This document shows, piece after piece, positions 1-11,513 of a stretch of 64,000 nt of DNA (positions are counted from its first letter, which is position 1; each line of letters opens with the position of its first letter). This stretch comes from Tetracentron sinense. Taxonomy: Eukaryota > Streptophyta > Magnoliopsida > Trochodendrales > Trochodendraceae. The position numbers and the translations under genes were made by a program. The stretch covers positions 20,652,607 through 20,716,606 of the forward strand of contig CM026568.1 of the NCBI GenBank assembly GCA_015143295.1, written 5' to 3'. The notes beneath the pieces are model-generated. The model worked only from the letters and a program-made list of their open reading frames with translations. It had not been told where the DNA came from and did not search any database.

Positions 1-1889
1 TTTTCAAAATTATTTTCAGTAGCCAAGTAGGCCAAGGACAGGGGACCTCTCTCACCTTCCTCATAAGTGTGGGGGGGGGGGGGTATCCCGTTGAGGCAAT
101 GGCCATGGGCACACCACCCCCACCATGCGTGGCAGTCCTTAACAAGGTTTGGGGGGTCCTCAATCCATGAGGAACCCCCTGGATTTGCAATGGTTAAACA
201 CCTGCCAGTCCAAAAAATTTTCAAAAAAAAATTTCAGAAAAATCCTATTTCGGGTCTCCCCTTTAACCCTCCTTTTAACCATGGTTAGTGTGGGCTCTAA
301 TCAATACCAGGGCCATGGTTAGGTTCCCCTTTCCCCCAGCTATATAACCTGACATTCCCATGCCTTAACTCATCCGTTAACCGTGATTAAATCGACCACA
401 AACATGAGTGAACAGTTTGCCAAACAGCCTACAAAGGTGTCTTTGGGCCTCTGTGAGGCCCACACCCGACCTCCCTCTCGGCGCACCAAAGGCCCAACGT
501 CTTTCCTGAAGTATAGGTTTCACAACCATGATCTCGGATCCCCCTGGTTCAGTCCCTAACCACGCTTAAATTACTTCAAACAGTGGTTAAAAAGTTGATT
601 TTTTTTGAAAAATCGTTATTTTATGTAGTGTTGAATAGGACACCTATGGGTCCCTGTGGGGTCCAAACCTGACCTTCCCCTAAGCCCATCAAAGGCTCAG
701 GGTATTCCCCACACTTCAGGCTTTGGAACAGTGGTCTCGGTTTCCCCTGAGTTAGCCCCTAACCCGAGTTAACGGCACGCAAACCATGGTTAAAATTATG
801 TTTGGCATTTTGGTTTTTTCTAACTTATGAGCTTTGTACAAGGCCCAGATCAGGTAGGAGGCCAGTCTAGGCCCTGCAATGGTCCCTAAGCCCACTTTTG
901 ATCAAACCGGATCCTTAACCATGACTAAACCCACCCATAGTTAATATTTAACTATAGTTAAGCAGCCCATAACTCAATTTTTTTTGAAATATTGATAAAA
1001 AAATCATAAATATTTCCTTGATTCCAGAATGGTCTTCGGTGATCAGTTTTACCCCGATTAGGACCATTAACCGCGGTCAACCCCACTTTGGATCGAACCC
1101 GGACCCTTAACCATGGTTAAGTAACCCCTGATCAGAAAAAAATTGAAAAAATGACAGAAAAATCAGAAATATTCTAAGGAGCCTAAAATGGTCTTTTGTG
1201 ACCATTTTTACCCTGTCCAGACCCATTAACTGGAGTTAACCTAACTCCGGTTAATTTTTTAACCATGGTTAAGATGCTTAACCCTTTCGAAAAATCCCCA
1301 AAAATCTCAAAAAAACCTAAAAAAATATAAAAAGACAAAAAATAGACTTTTTGAAGATCTTAACTGTGGCTAGACCCTCTAATCACGGTTAACTCCATTC
1401 TAACCGTGATTAGACTGGACCTTGCACTTGACCAACTCGGTCAATTAAACCCTAGCCACCGGCTTAGACCCTTGACCACCTTATGCACAGACACACACAC
1501 CCCTAGCCTTAGCACGGGTTGATGTGCCAGAATTACGCTCGGTCTGATCTCACCCCAATGTCAGTACGTAGGCAACCCAACCCGGGTTTGACCTTAACTT
1601 AGCTAGCTTTCTATCTTTCTCAGATTAGCATTTGATTAAATACTTAGTCATTTTAATTAATTTTGAGATTAAATTGGCTTAAACTTAGGGATTAGGTAAC
1701 CATTTATAAAATGGAGGTCTTGGGGTGCCTAAGACATTCCCTAAGAATTAATGAAACCACTTACCTTAACTCTGATAGACCATTTGCCTTATCTAAATTA
1801 CTCGGGACCTATCCCTAGTAATGAATAGGTGGCGACTCTTAGTCAAACCATAAAATAGGAAAGTGGGTAGAAAAATCCCATGCTGACCA
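1..1889 (+). repeat. 5' LTR (right part) of the gypsy element
   Basis: This stretch aligns by eye, end to end, with 9073-10943, the right part of the 3' LTR, with scattered substitutions and small indels. The LTR start lies outside the window; full length should be close to the 3' LTR (3.04 kb). The end reads ATGCTGACCA, followed at once by the PBS. It contains many imperfect palindromes of the form TAACC-AT/GT/GC-GGTTA and a run of 13 G near 70. Confidence 0.8.
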
Positions 1890-1892
1890 CTT

Positions 1893-1910
1893 TGGCGAAT
1901 CTGCTGCGGA
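1893..1910 (+). promoter_or_regulatory. Primer binding site of the gypsy element
   Basis: TGGCGAATCTGCTGCGGA starts three bases after the LTR end. PBSs begin with TGG, complementary to the tRNA CCA end. TGGCGACTCTGCTGGGGA-type sites are what I remember for Ogre/Tat elements (tRNA-Arg primer); this copy differs at two positions. The tRNA assignment is from memory. Confidence 0.6.
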
Positions 1911-2890
1911 TAAGGTTCATGCTAAAATCTAAACTTAAGCAAAATTAATCTCAACATTAATTAAAATGCCTAAGTAGCTTAGTCAAATGATGATTCTTTA
2001 TATCTTTTGGGTGTTCTTGTAATTGTGCATTTTATACATATCATACTAGTATAATAACTCATTAAACCCAATAGACAGGCTTATTACGCTAATGGCTGGT
2101 GGATGATCATCCTCAGTGTCAATGGCTTAACAGTCTTGAAGGTCAGTGGAGTAACACCTGGTGGGTGATTACCCTCAGGGGAGGATTCTGAACGCTTCTG
2201 CTTACACCAATTGTACCTTTTTAAGGGAGTCACATATACGGTGTTAAGTGATCCCCCATCCTTTAGGAATACCTCTGCATTACACCAACATTCATACATA
2301 TAGATTAGACTAGAGTATAGTTTACAAGCAACCATCTTGGAGGGAATCCTAAACCCTAACTTGCTTGTACACTATACCTAGCCCCCAATCACGGTTGACT
2401 ATCCGGGTATATTCTACCCTGATAAACACCCACTCGGGGGCATGTACTGAGCCTTTTGTTGTGTTAAAACATATCCTACCCACCCTGCTTCCTGACTTAG
2501 CATGTGGAGTTCAAATCTCAGGCATATAGGTCTTCAACGGACATATCCTCAACTTCGACCAGATAGGTTCCCCGGTCCCCAACAACCTGGGTTAAAGTAC
2601 GTCGAAATTCCATCCATCTGCCCTATCGGATCACATGTGCCTTATCATACCCAATCAAAACAAAAGAAAAAAAATCAAAAAAATGAAAAATGAAAAATGA
2701 AAATAAAAAATATTCTCTCTTGCATGTCATTCTAAGCTTCCAGACTAAGGGCATTGTCCTTATGTAAGCTAGACTGCTAGGATATTTGCATGCCTTCCAA
2801 TTCTTCTTTGCTCTTATCTATTCCAACTCTTATTCCATACATCTTCATTTTTTCAGGAGCAGACCCTGATTCAAGCACACCAATTGCAAT
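1911..2890 (+). other. Gypsy 5' leader, no coding sense
   Basis: This is untranslated DNA between the PBS and the first gag Met. Short open frames on either strand show no recognisable protein. An A-rich stretch precedes gag at about 2655-2710. Confidence 0.5.
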
Positions 2891-4448
2891 ATGAATCAAA
2901 TAGATGGCCATGAAACTGATCCTTATACTTCGACATCTCAATAGCCACAAGCCTTGGATCTTGAGGCAAGAGTGGTCGAGAATGCCCAGAGCATCGAAAA
3001 CTTAAAGAACATAGCGCAGGATTTTATGCGGGCCATAACTCATGCTTTCTCCTCCTCCAATCACCCACTGGCTGATATACCAAGCCCATCACTACTTAAC
3101 CCACCACATGTTACCACTCTTATCCCTCCACCACCTGTTCAACCTCAACCGCTACATACCCTCAACGTCCCCTCACCACCTACTCAACCACGACCCGATT
3201 TCACTTTCAACATTCTGCCTCTACCTGTCCAACTACAACTCACTCCGCACATCACACCACCTCTTATAGACCAATTTGAAGAGGAGGAAGCCAGGGCTGG
3301 CGGTGAACCTCATACCGGGTTGGCTCACATATCTCTGACCCATCCCAGATCCTTGATACATACATAGAAAGAATTGAGAAACTAGAAGAGTTGGTAAGGA
3401 CGGCTCATGGAACCCGCAAATCTAATGATTTCAGGGATATGTGCATGTACCCAAGGATTCAATTATCCCGGGATTTCAAGAAAATGATTTTGAGAAGTAC
3501 AATGGGAAGGGATGTCCTGAGATGTATTTGAGGGTGTACCGTGGAGAGCTGTTCCAATTGGAACATGATGACAAGCTATTTGTCCAACTATTTCAGAAAA
3601 ATTTAAGGGGTGCAGCCTTGCAGTGGTTTACTAAGGTCAACCCCAACAAAGTCAGGACATGGGAGAGTCTGTGCGAGATATTCTTGGCTAAGTATTCTTA
3701 TAATGTTGACCTAGTCTTGCAGAGGGTAGACCTAAAAAAGATGTCCCAGAGGGATAACGAGACCTTCATCGAATACTCTATTCGGTGGAGAGAAATGACC
3801 GAAAAAATGAGCATCCCTTTACCGAAAGAGGAACAAGTGACGACCTTTCTCCATACCCTTAAACATCCACTCAAGACTCTTCTGGCAGCACAATTGATTT
3901 CCGAGTTTAGCACCATGGCCAAATGTGGCGTTCGGATTGAGGCAACGATGGATGATATAGGAGCATTTGACATGTTCCAGGGGTCAAAAGGCGCATCCTC
4001 TTCTCGTGCTCCCTCGCCTCCAAGGAAAGATAACAGGAGGAAAGAAGATGATGGACAAATGGACATAGCCATACGGGTCCCTAACTTGCCTCAAGAACCT
4101 CGACAGCCCCAGCAGGCTCGACAGCCTCAGCTAGCTCCGCAGAACCAAGGAAGACTCCTCTCTCAACAGATGACATTTGAACAAAGGAAAAATCAGGCAT
4201 TCACACTGATCCCGTACTCTTTGTTGGCACTCCTCCCATTTCTATTGGGCAAGAAGTTGATCACACTAAAGGAGCCCCAACCACCATCGGATAATTTCCC
4301 AAAGGGATACAGACCGGAGCAGCACTGCGGATATCATCAATCATCGGGGCATCCTACAGATCAGTGCTATGACCTAAGGCATGTTGTCCAGGACTTATTG
4401 GAGACAGACGTAATTTGCTTTGCACCAGGGAATACCGACATCACCTAG
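2891..4448 (+). pseudogene. gag: Decayed gag gene (Ogre/Tat-type)
   Basis: The frame opens at ATG 2891, runs 17 codons to a TAG at 2942, continues in the same frame to 3367 (a helical stretch, then a Pro-rich region), shifts frame twice (near 3330 and 3440) and then runs open to TAG 4446-4448. The last part, 335 codons, carries the retrotransposon gag domain: ENDFEKYNGKGCPEMYLRVY, then GAALQWFTKV, then the segment from YNVDL to RWREM. It ends with HCGYHQSSGHPTDQCYDLRH, the knuckle-like motif before LLETD. Just after the stop, the sense PLPNH, usual for the gag-pol linker of this group, is still readable. The protein would form the RNA-packaging particle. One premature stop and two frameshifts mean no intact Gag is made from this copy. 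Confidence 0.8.
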
Positions 4449-5748
4449 GTTCCTCTCCCTAATCATGCTACTCTTGGAAACTAAGGTGCTTCAGCCAGAA
4501 TCTCTACAACTGATTTTTGAGCAAACTCTGTTTGTTTATTGTGCCTTTGCTTTGTTTCTTCAGTTGTCTTGTAGTTGGCCTTGACGGCCCATGTTAGTTC
4601 CCAATCTCAGTCCAGTCAGTCAGTGGCACGTGGCCTTTTGTGTCATTTTACTCTATATCGAGTATGTCCACTTTTAGTGTGTTTCAATGAAATGATATTT
4701 TTTTTAAAAAAACAATCATTTCTTATGCCCTCAGATGACTAAAGTTGGGAATTGAACTAGTTTCCAATGCCCATAAGGGATAATTTGATCATAGAATGAA
4801 AGGCGTAATGTTCAAATCAACAAATATTATCCCAAGATTGAACAAACCAAAACAAGTGCAATACAAGAACAATGAATGCCTCTTTGAGCTATCAAATGTC
4901 AATCACTTGAAATGAGGATGATGCAATGAACGTACATGCTCTCGACCAATCAAAGAAATGATAAGAGGCAATCTTTTGATAAACCTCACTATACCTCGCT
5001 TACTCATGCTATATATATCCGCTAGTTAGACCTTTGAGCCTAATAGCATTTTTTTCAAAACCCACATAAGGGCACCCCGTGAAAGTCAAAATAACAATGC
5101 AAAAAAAAAAAAGGAACAACCAGCGAAGAGCGACAACAAAAGTGGCTTTTTAGCTGAACTACGTCTTGACTTGATCCCTATTTGGGTACGTTTGCAGCCT
5201 GAAATCAGGTTCAGTCATAACACAGCAAATGCCTGCAATACAAGACAACCGTGTACAAAAAAAAGAAAAAAAAAAGAGAAAAAAAGAAAGTATTTGGTCA
5301 AAAGCGAAGCAAAGCTTCACCAAAGGACAAGACATTCAGAAGCTGGTTCCATCTTGGCACCAAACAAATGTCATAGGGTGCCTTACACCTGCCGAAACAG
5401 AAACTTTGAGCATTGCTTCGTTTCTAGCCAAACCACGTTTCGTCCTGAATATTAAGTCCTCCTTGATCTTTGAAAGGAATTGAACATGAACGTTCAAAAA
5501 CATTTGTCTCCACTTTCCGACAGGCAGTGATGAGAGGAGAATAGAGAATCATCAGAGAAAAGCTCAAGAGCAGAAGAAGAAAAAATGCAAAGCTTGTATA
5601 CCCAGTCCTGAGGAAAATTCAAAAGGACCCAGGGGCAAAAAAGGAGATAAATCAAATGTCAGACTTCACGGGCATAGCAAGGAATCATCAATTCTGCTAT
5701 TGCGCAAAAATTACATGAATCCAGTCCTGATGAAACCCTAAAAAGGCT
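4449..5748 (+). other. Gypsy internal region where pol is missing
   Basis: Protease and reverse transcriptase should follow gag here. I see no D-T/S-G protease motif, no YxDD and no integrase zinc finger in any frame. The DNA holds A-rich stretches (5101, 5260) and, from about 5520, imperfect ~110-bp repeats built on a phrase like AAGCTCAAGAGCAAAA / GGCTCAGGGGAAAAAA, which continue to about 5840. Confidence 0.6.
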
Positions 5749-6465
5749 CAGGGGAAAAAAAGGACAAAGATCAAAATGTGCAACCTAATCTCGATGAAAA
5801 GCTGAAAAGCTCAAGAGCAAAATAAGGAAGCATAATCAATACAAGTTTGAGCATCAATTGATCAGGGCAGATGCATATCTATTCCGAAGATGATCAACCA
5901 CAGCTTAATCATTTTACCTAAAGGCAAATGAACTTACCTAGGTCTCCCACTGCAGCCAATCTCAGGCACACTATCAAATGGTCAATTTCATTATAAACAG
6001 ACTGCTGGTCAACCGTCAGTTGAAAGTCAAACCACCTGTCAGTCAATCCAATAGTCTTTCTAAGTTGTTCGTATCACCTGTCAGTCGATCCATCAATTTT
6101 TTATCAAGTCGTTTGCATCCATAATCAGTCGAAATCCATTCCCCAGTAGAATCAGCTCAAAGTCGACTGATCATTCTCACTGGTGCAACAAGAGGAGTGA
6201 AATCAGGGTAAAGCAAAGTCAGTAGACTAGTCTAGACGACATAGATGTGTGAAGAACATCAGTACATCTTGGGAGCAAGTACCAACATCCGAGCCGGGGA
6301 CAATCCAGTTCAGCAGACCAGATATATACAGAGGCAAAGATTCGTGCAATGCCTCAGGTTCACGGCTCTCACTCTCTCATATTCAATTCATCCGAATTTT
6401 CAAACTCATTTTCATACTCTCAAGAACTCTTACTCATTCTTATTAGCAACCTATTCGGATCCCAT
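5749..6465 (+). other. 3' untranslated tail shared with the second gypsy element
   Basis: This region matches 28907-29635 almost line by line, including the recurring CAGTCAATCCA phrases at 6030-6140 and 29190-29285. No protein is recognisable. It links the two retrotransposons as one family. Confidence 0.65.
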
Positions 6466-7140
6466 CCTAGGTGAAGCAGTCGGGCGGCTGTCTTCACCCT
6501 CCTTATCTTGCTACCCGGTCAGACAATCAGGCGGTTGTCTACACTGTGTTGCATTCTCCTTCAGTGAGATAATCGGGCGGTTGTTTATGTTATCTTGGCT
6601 TGCTACCAGGTGAAGCAATCGGGTGGTTGTCTTTACCCTCCTTATCTTACTACCCAGTCAGGCAATGGGGCCGTTGTCTGCATTATGTTGCATTCTTTTT
6701 CAGTGAGATAATCGGACGGTTGTCTACACTATCTTGGCTTGCTACTAGGTGAAGCAGTCGGACAGCTATCTTTACCCTCCTTATCTTGCTACTCAGTAGG
6801 GAATGGGGCCATTATCTGCCATTTGTTGTATTTTTCTTCAGTGAGACAATCGAGCGGTTGTCTACACTCTCTTGGCTTGCTACCAGGTGAAGCAGTCGGA
6901 CGGCTGTCTTTATCCTCTTTATTTTGCTACCCTGGTAGACAATCGGACGGTTGTCTACAGGGTTGCATCTCACCTCAGGTGAAGTAGTCGGGCGGCTGTC
7001 TTTACCCTCCTTATCTTGCTATCCTGGCAGACAATTGGGCGGTTGTCTACAGTATTGCATCCCACCCCAGGTAAAGCAATTGGGGGCTGTCTTTACCCTC
7101 ATTTATCCTTATCAAACAATCAGGTGGTTGTCTGCCGTAT
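6466..7140 (+). repeat. Tandem array, ~139-bp unit, diverged
   Basis: About five units carry the paired phrases GAAGCAGTCGGGCGGCTGTC and GACAATCGGGCGGTTGTCTA. The same unit is found in better order at 29640-30650. Units here have more substitutions and end in shortened copies. Open frames across the array arise from repetition (139 is not a multiple of 3) and are not genes. Confidence 0.8.
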
Positions 7141-7144
7141 CGTT

Positions 7145-7740
7145 TCCCCTTCACTAATTAAGGAGTATACTGCCACGGTTGTGTGACCGGGTGTCAGTTA
7201 CGGCCTCCAGTGAAGTTCTTCTTGCACTACTAGCTCACTAATCAAGGAGTATACTGACACGGTTGCGTGACCGGATGCCAGTGATGTTAGTCTTCTTTAT
7301 CATCTTCATCTTACTTTGCTAGATCACTAATCAAGGAGTATATTGACACGGTCGTGTGACTGGATGCCAGTTGCGGTCTCCAGTGATGTTAGTCTTGCTC
7401 ATCATCTTTATCTTGCTCTATTAGCTCACTAATCAAGGAGTATACTGACACAGTCGTGTGATCGGATGTTAGTTACGGCCTCCAGTGATGTTAGTCTTGC
7501 TTCATCATCTTCATTCTTACTCTGCTAGCTCACTAATCAATGAGTATACTGACATGGTCGTGTGACCGGATGCCGGTTGCGGCCTCCAGTGATGTTAGTC
7601 TTGCACCTATCATCCTCCTTCTTACTCTTTTAGCTCACTAATCAAGGAGTATACGGACACGATCATGTGATCGGCTGTCAGTTACGACCTCTAGTGGCGC
7701 TAATCCTGCACCCATCATTGCTTTGCTTTTATCTTCGGTA
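7145..7740 (+). repeat. Tandem array, ~80-107-bp unit
   Basis: Six units begin with CTCACTAATCAAGGAGTATA and continue through GTGTGACCGGATGCCAGT and a CTCCAGTGATG phrase. Spacing between starts varies from about 80 to 107 bp. The second element has only two such units (30694 and 30778). Confidence 0.8.
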
Positions 7741-7890
7741 AGGTGGTTGTGTGGCTAACCTTCAAATCATCTCTATTGGAGCGGATGTGTGTTCACTCCT
7801 CTCTTCCATCATGCTTGCTCTCACCCTATTTTGGTGTAAAAATTAGATGATTCCAGTCTTTATCGTTCAATTGCCAAATCGGCACTCTCC

Positions 7891-7906
7891 GACAAAAAGG
7901 AGTAGC
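7891..7906 (+). promoter_or_regulatory. Polypurine tract of the gypsy element
   Basis: GACAAAAAGGAGTAGC lies directly before the 3' LTR start. The second element has GACAAAGAGGGGCAGC in the same place (31728-31743). Such tracts prime plus-strand synthesis. Confidence 0.65.
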
Positions 7907-10900
7907 TATCAATGCCACATTTTTACACCCCCTTTTAACCATGGCTAATCAATGTAACCATGGTCCGCTCACCCTAATCCTAGGTAAGCCCTAAACCCTA
8001 GACCATACCCTAAGAAAACCCTAAACCCTAGGTAAAATCCTATACCCTAGGCAAAACCTCAAAATCCAAACCCATTAAGGCTCAAGGCCCATTTCAATTT
8101 AAAAACCTAAACCCTAAACTAAATCCTAGGCTAACCATAGCTAAACCCTAAGTCTAACCTCAGGTAAATCCTAGACCTAGCCTTAGCCCAAACCCTAGTC
8201 TAAACCCTAGACAAATCGTAGGCTAAAACCCCTACAGGCCTAAGGCCCATTTCTAGTCCAACACACCCAAAACATGGGCTAAAACACATTTGTGGGCCCA
8301 AGCATGGGCCCACAAGGCCCAACCCAAGTGGGACCCACCTTTGCTTTTCAAAATTTGAAAGAGTGGAGCCGAAACCCTCAAATGGCAAGGGGGCAATGTC
8401 TTTCTTCCCATGCGTGTGGGCTGGGCTCATTAAAGTAAGAAGCAAACCAAAAAAAAAGGAATTTCAGCAAGGTACTGTCTTCCTCGTTGGGACAATGTAT
8501 AGGCGAGCCAGCTGCTGCCCCTGCTCCCCTCCAGACTGCTCCATAGCTTGTTCCCCACTCCTGGGGGAGTGACCGAAATGCCCCTAGGTCTCTTCCCTTC
8601 TAAAAATCCCCATTCCTCCATGGTTCTCTTCGTGCCAAAAAAACCCCACGGTGAAACGCTGCTCAACTGTGTCCAGCACCACCTGAGCCTCCTAACAGCA
8701 TCCCTCATCCATTTCGGAAGACTCCAAACCTCCCCCAATGCTCCCCTAGCAGCCCAGCCACTCTAGCATCTCCCTGGCTCAGTCCCAACACCACTGTTCA
8801 CCATCACAATCCCAAAAAAAAAATCTGCAAAAAAAAATACTATCGAGCTCGGTTATCCCCTACGCATCCTACTCCCAGCCTTAGCTCATCATCTAGGAAA
8901 GTCTCAGACCCCTCCTAAAGCTGTCCCAAGTCGCCACCAGGTCGCCTCCACTATTCAAAACTCACCACCGTAGCAAGAGGATATACATTTCCCCCTTCCT
9001 CTATTGTTTTTTACTCGGGTATTACCATTGTAAGAGACCCTTGATCTTATTCCAGGGGTTACATTTTGCCATTTTTTAAAATTATTTTCAGTAGTCAAGT
9101 AAGCCAAGGACAGGGGACCTCTCCCACCTTCCTCATAGGTGTGGGGAGGGGGTTTCCCCTTGAGGCAATGGCCATGGGCACACTAGCCCCACCATGCATG
9201 GCAGTCCTCACCAAGGTCTAGGGGGTCCTCAATCCATGAGGAACCCCCTGGATTTGCAATGGTTAAACACAAGTCAGTCCAAAAAAAAATTTCAAAATTT
9301 GTTTTCAGAAAAATCCCACTTCTCTCCTGTAACCCTCCTTTTAACCATGGTTAGTGTGGGCCCTGGTCAATACCAGGGCCATGGTTAGGTTCCCCTTACC
9401 CCCAGCTATCTACCCCAGCATTCTCATGCATTAACTCATCCGTTAACCGTGGTTAAATCAACCACAAACATGAGTGGACAGTTTGCCAAATAACCTACCA
9501 AGGTGTCTTTGGGCCTTTGTGGGACCCACACCCGACCTCCCCCTAGGCCCACCAAAGGCCCAGAGTCTTTCTTGAAGTATAGGCTTCGTAACCATGGTCT
9601 CGAATCTCTCTGGTTCAGTCCCTAACTACGATTAAATTACTCCAAACCGTGGTTAAAAACCATGATTAAAAAGTTGGTTTTTTTTGAAAAATTGTTATTT
9701 TATGTAGTTTTGAACAGGGCACCTTTGGGCCCCTGTGGAGCCCACACCCGACCTCGTCCCGGGCCCAACAAAGGCTCAAGTGTTCCCCACAATTTAGGCT
9801 TCGCAACCGTGGTCTTGGTTTCCCCTGGATTAGCCCCTAACCCGAGTTAACGGCGCGCAAACCATGGTTAAAAGTATGTCTGACATTTCGGTTTTGTCTA
9901 ATTTATGAGCTTTGTACAGGCCCAGATCAGGTAGGAGGCCAGTCTAGGCTTTGTCATGGTCCCTGGGCCTACTTTTGACCAAATCGGACCCTTAACCATG
10001 GTTAAAGCCACCCGTTGTTAATATTTAACCATGGTTAAGCAGCCCATAACCCAATTTTTTTTAGAAAATTGATCAAAAAATCATAAATATTCTCTGGATT
10101 CCAGAATGGTCTTCGGTAATCAATTTTACCCTAATTAGGACCCTTAACTGCGGTCAACCCCACTTTGGACCGAGCCGGACTCTTAACCATGGTTAAGTAA
10201 CCCCTGATCTGAAAAAATGATAAAAAAATCAGAAATATTCTAAGGAGCTTAAAATGGTCTTTTGTGGCGATTTTCACCATGTCCAGCCCCTTTAATTGGA
10301 GTTAAGCTAACTTCGGTTAATTTTCTAACCATGTTTTAAGATGCTTAACCCATTGAAAAATCCCCAAAAATCTCAAAAAATATAAAAAGATCAAAAATAG
10401 ACTTTTTGAATTTCTTAACTGTGGTTAGACCCCCTAATCACGGTTAACTCACTTCTAACCGCGATTAGACTGGACCATGCATTTGACCAATCCGGTGAAT
10501 TAAACCCTAGCCCCCGGGCTAGATCCTTGATCACCCTATGCACACACACACACACCCCTAGCTTTAGTACGGGCTGATGTGCCAGAACTACACTCGGTTT
10601 GATCTCACCCCAATGTGAGTACGTAGGCAACCCAACCCAGGTTCAACCCTAACTTAGTTAGTTTTTTATCTCTCTCGGATTAGCTTTTGATTAAACACTT
10701 AGACATTTTAATTAATTTTGAGATTAAATTGGCTTAAATTTTGAGATTAGGTAACCATTTATAAAATGAGGGTCCTGAGGTGCCTAACACATTTCCTAGG
10801 ACTTAATCGAACCACTTACCCTAATTCTGATAGACCATTTGCTTTATCCAAATCACTCGGGACCTATCCCTAAGAATAAATAGGTGACGATTCTCAGTCA

Positions 10901-10943
10901 AACTATAAAATATGAAAGTGGGTAAGAAAATCCCATGCTCACA
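7907..10943 (+). repeat. 3' LTR of the gypsy element (3.04 kb)
   Basis: It starts TATCAATGCC (canonical TG decayed to TA; the relative at 31744 has TGTCAGCACC) and ends ATGCTCACA. The first 300 bp contain degenerate AACCCTA/CCTAGG phrases; later parts carry the TAACCATGGTTA-type palindromes. Its right 1.87 kb pairs with the 5' LTR at 1-1889. Substitutions between the two LTRs indicate an old insertion. Confidence 0.85.
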
Positions 10944-11513
10944 AATTACAAAGTGAATTTTGCGGTACATCAAAGGTACGCAAGATAATGATATTTTTAA
11001 TTCGTCTACTAACAAATGTGAGCTTGTTGGATATACAAACATTGATTAGGTAGGTAAAGTGGTGAAGAGGAAGACCAGTTCAGGCCATGCCTTTCATCTT
11101 GGTTTAGGAAATTTTTTTTGGTTATTTAAGAAACAACAAATGATTGCACTTTCTACAACTGAAGTGGATTACATTGCAGTTGCTTACTGAGCTACTCAAG
11201 CGATGTGGTTGCGTCGTATGCTTAGCTATTTAAATCAAAAGCAAGAAGTTTCAACGAAGATCACGTGCACCAATAAACATCAATTGCATTGTAGAAGAAT
11301 CCAATTTTTAATGGAAGGATTGCGCATATTGACATTAAATTTCACTGTATTCGTGATCTTGTGCAAGACATTGAAATTATTGTAGAGTTCTATCACTCTG
11401 AAGACTAAGTTGCTGACATTTTTAATTACAAAACCACTATCAACCAATGCATCTGAACAGCTGAAGAAGATGATGAAGATAATAACGTTCAAAGATCTCG
11501 GTTTAAGGGAGAT
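10944..11513 (+). pseudogene. Ty1/copia RNase H, 3' end of pol (broken)
   Basis: The frame read through stops gives LVGYTNID, TSSGHAFHLG, WLFKKQQMIALSTTEVDYIA, then MWLRRML and HFIRD-like and TKPL-like segments typical of the Ty1/copia RNase H C-terminus (usual form SKKQ..ALSTAEAEYIA). Stops and frameshifts break it. The upstream pol lies to the left of the gypsy element that split it, outside the window. The sequence ends with AAGGGAGAT, a plausible polypurine tract, just before a TGTTGGAAAT LTR start. Confidence 0.8.

Larger units (their letters stand above)
1..10943 (+). mobile_element. Non-autonomous Ty3/gypsy (Ogre/Tat-like) LTR retrotransposon, gag only
   Basis: Two copies of a very long LTR (the left one cut by the window edge) flank an internal region of about 6 kb. 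The internal region has, in order, a primer-binding-site-like sequence, an untranslated leader, a decayed gag reading frame, about 1.3 kb without coding sense, two blocks of tandem repeats, a purine-rich tract and the 3' LTR. The gag resembles plant Ogre/Tat elements (retrotransposon gag domain plus a late CxxH-x5-H-x4-C knuckle). Protease, reverse transcriptase, RNase H and integrase are absent, so the element would depend on a relative for mobility. It sits inside a Ty1/copia element, whose RNase H resumes directly after the 3' LTR. Clade assignment is inferred from gag style, LTR length and PBS. Confidence 0.8.

Noticed and set aside
3698..4072. Minus-strand 124-codon frame
   Set aside because: Antisense shadow of the gag domain.
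6000..7740. Possible CRISPR array
   Set aside because: Repeats with diverging units and no constant spacer length, in a plant retrotransposon; no cas genes, eukaryotic setting.
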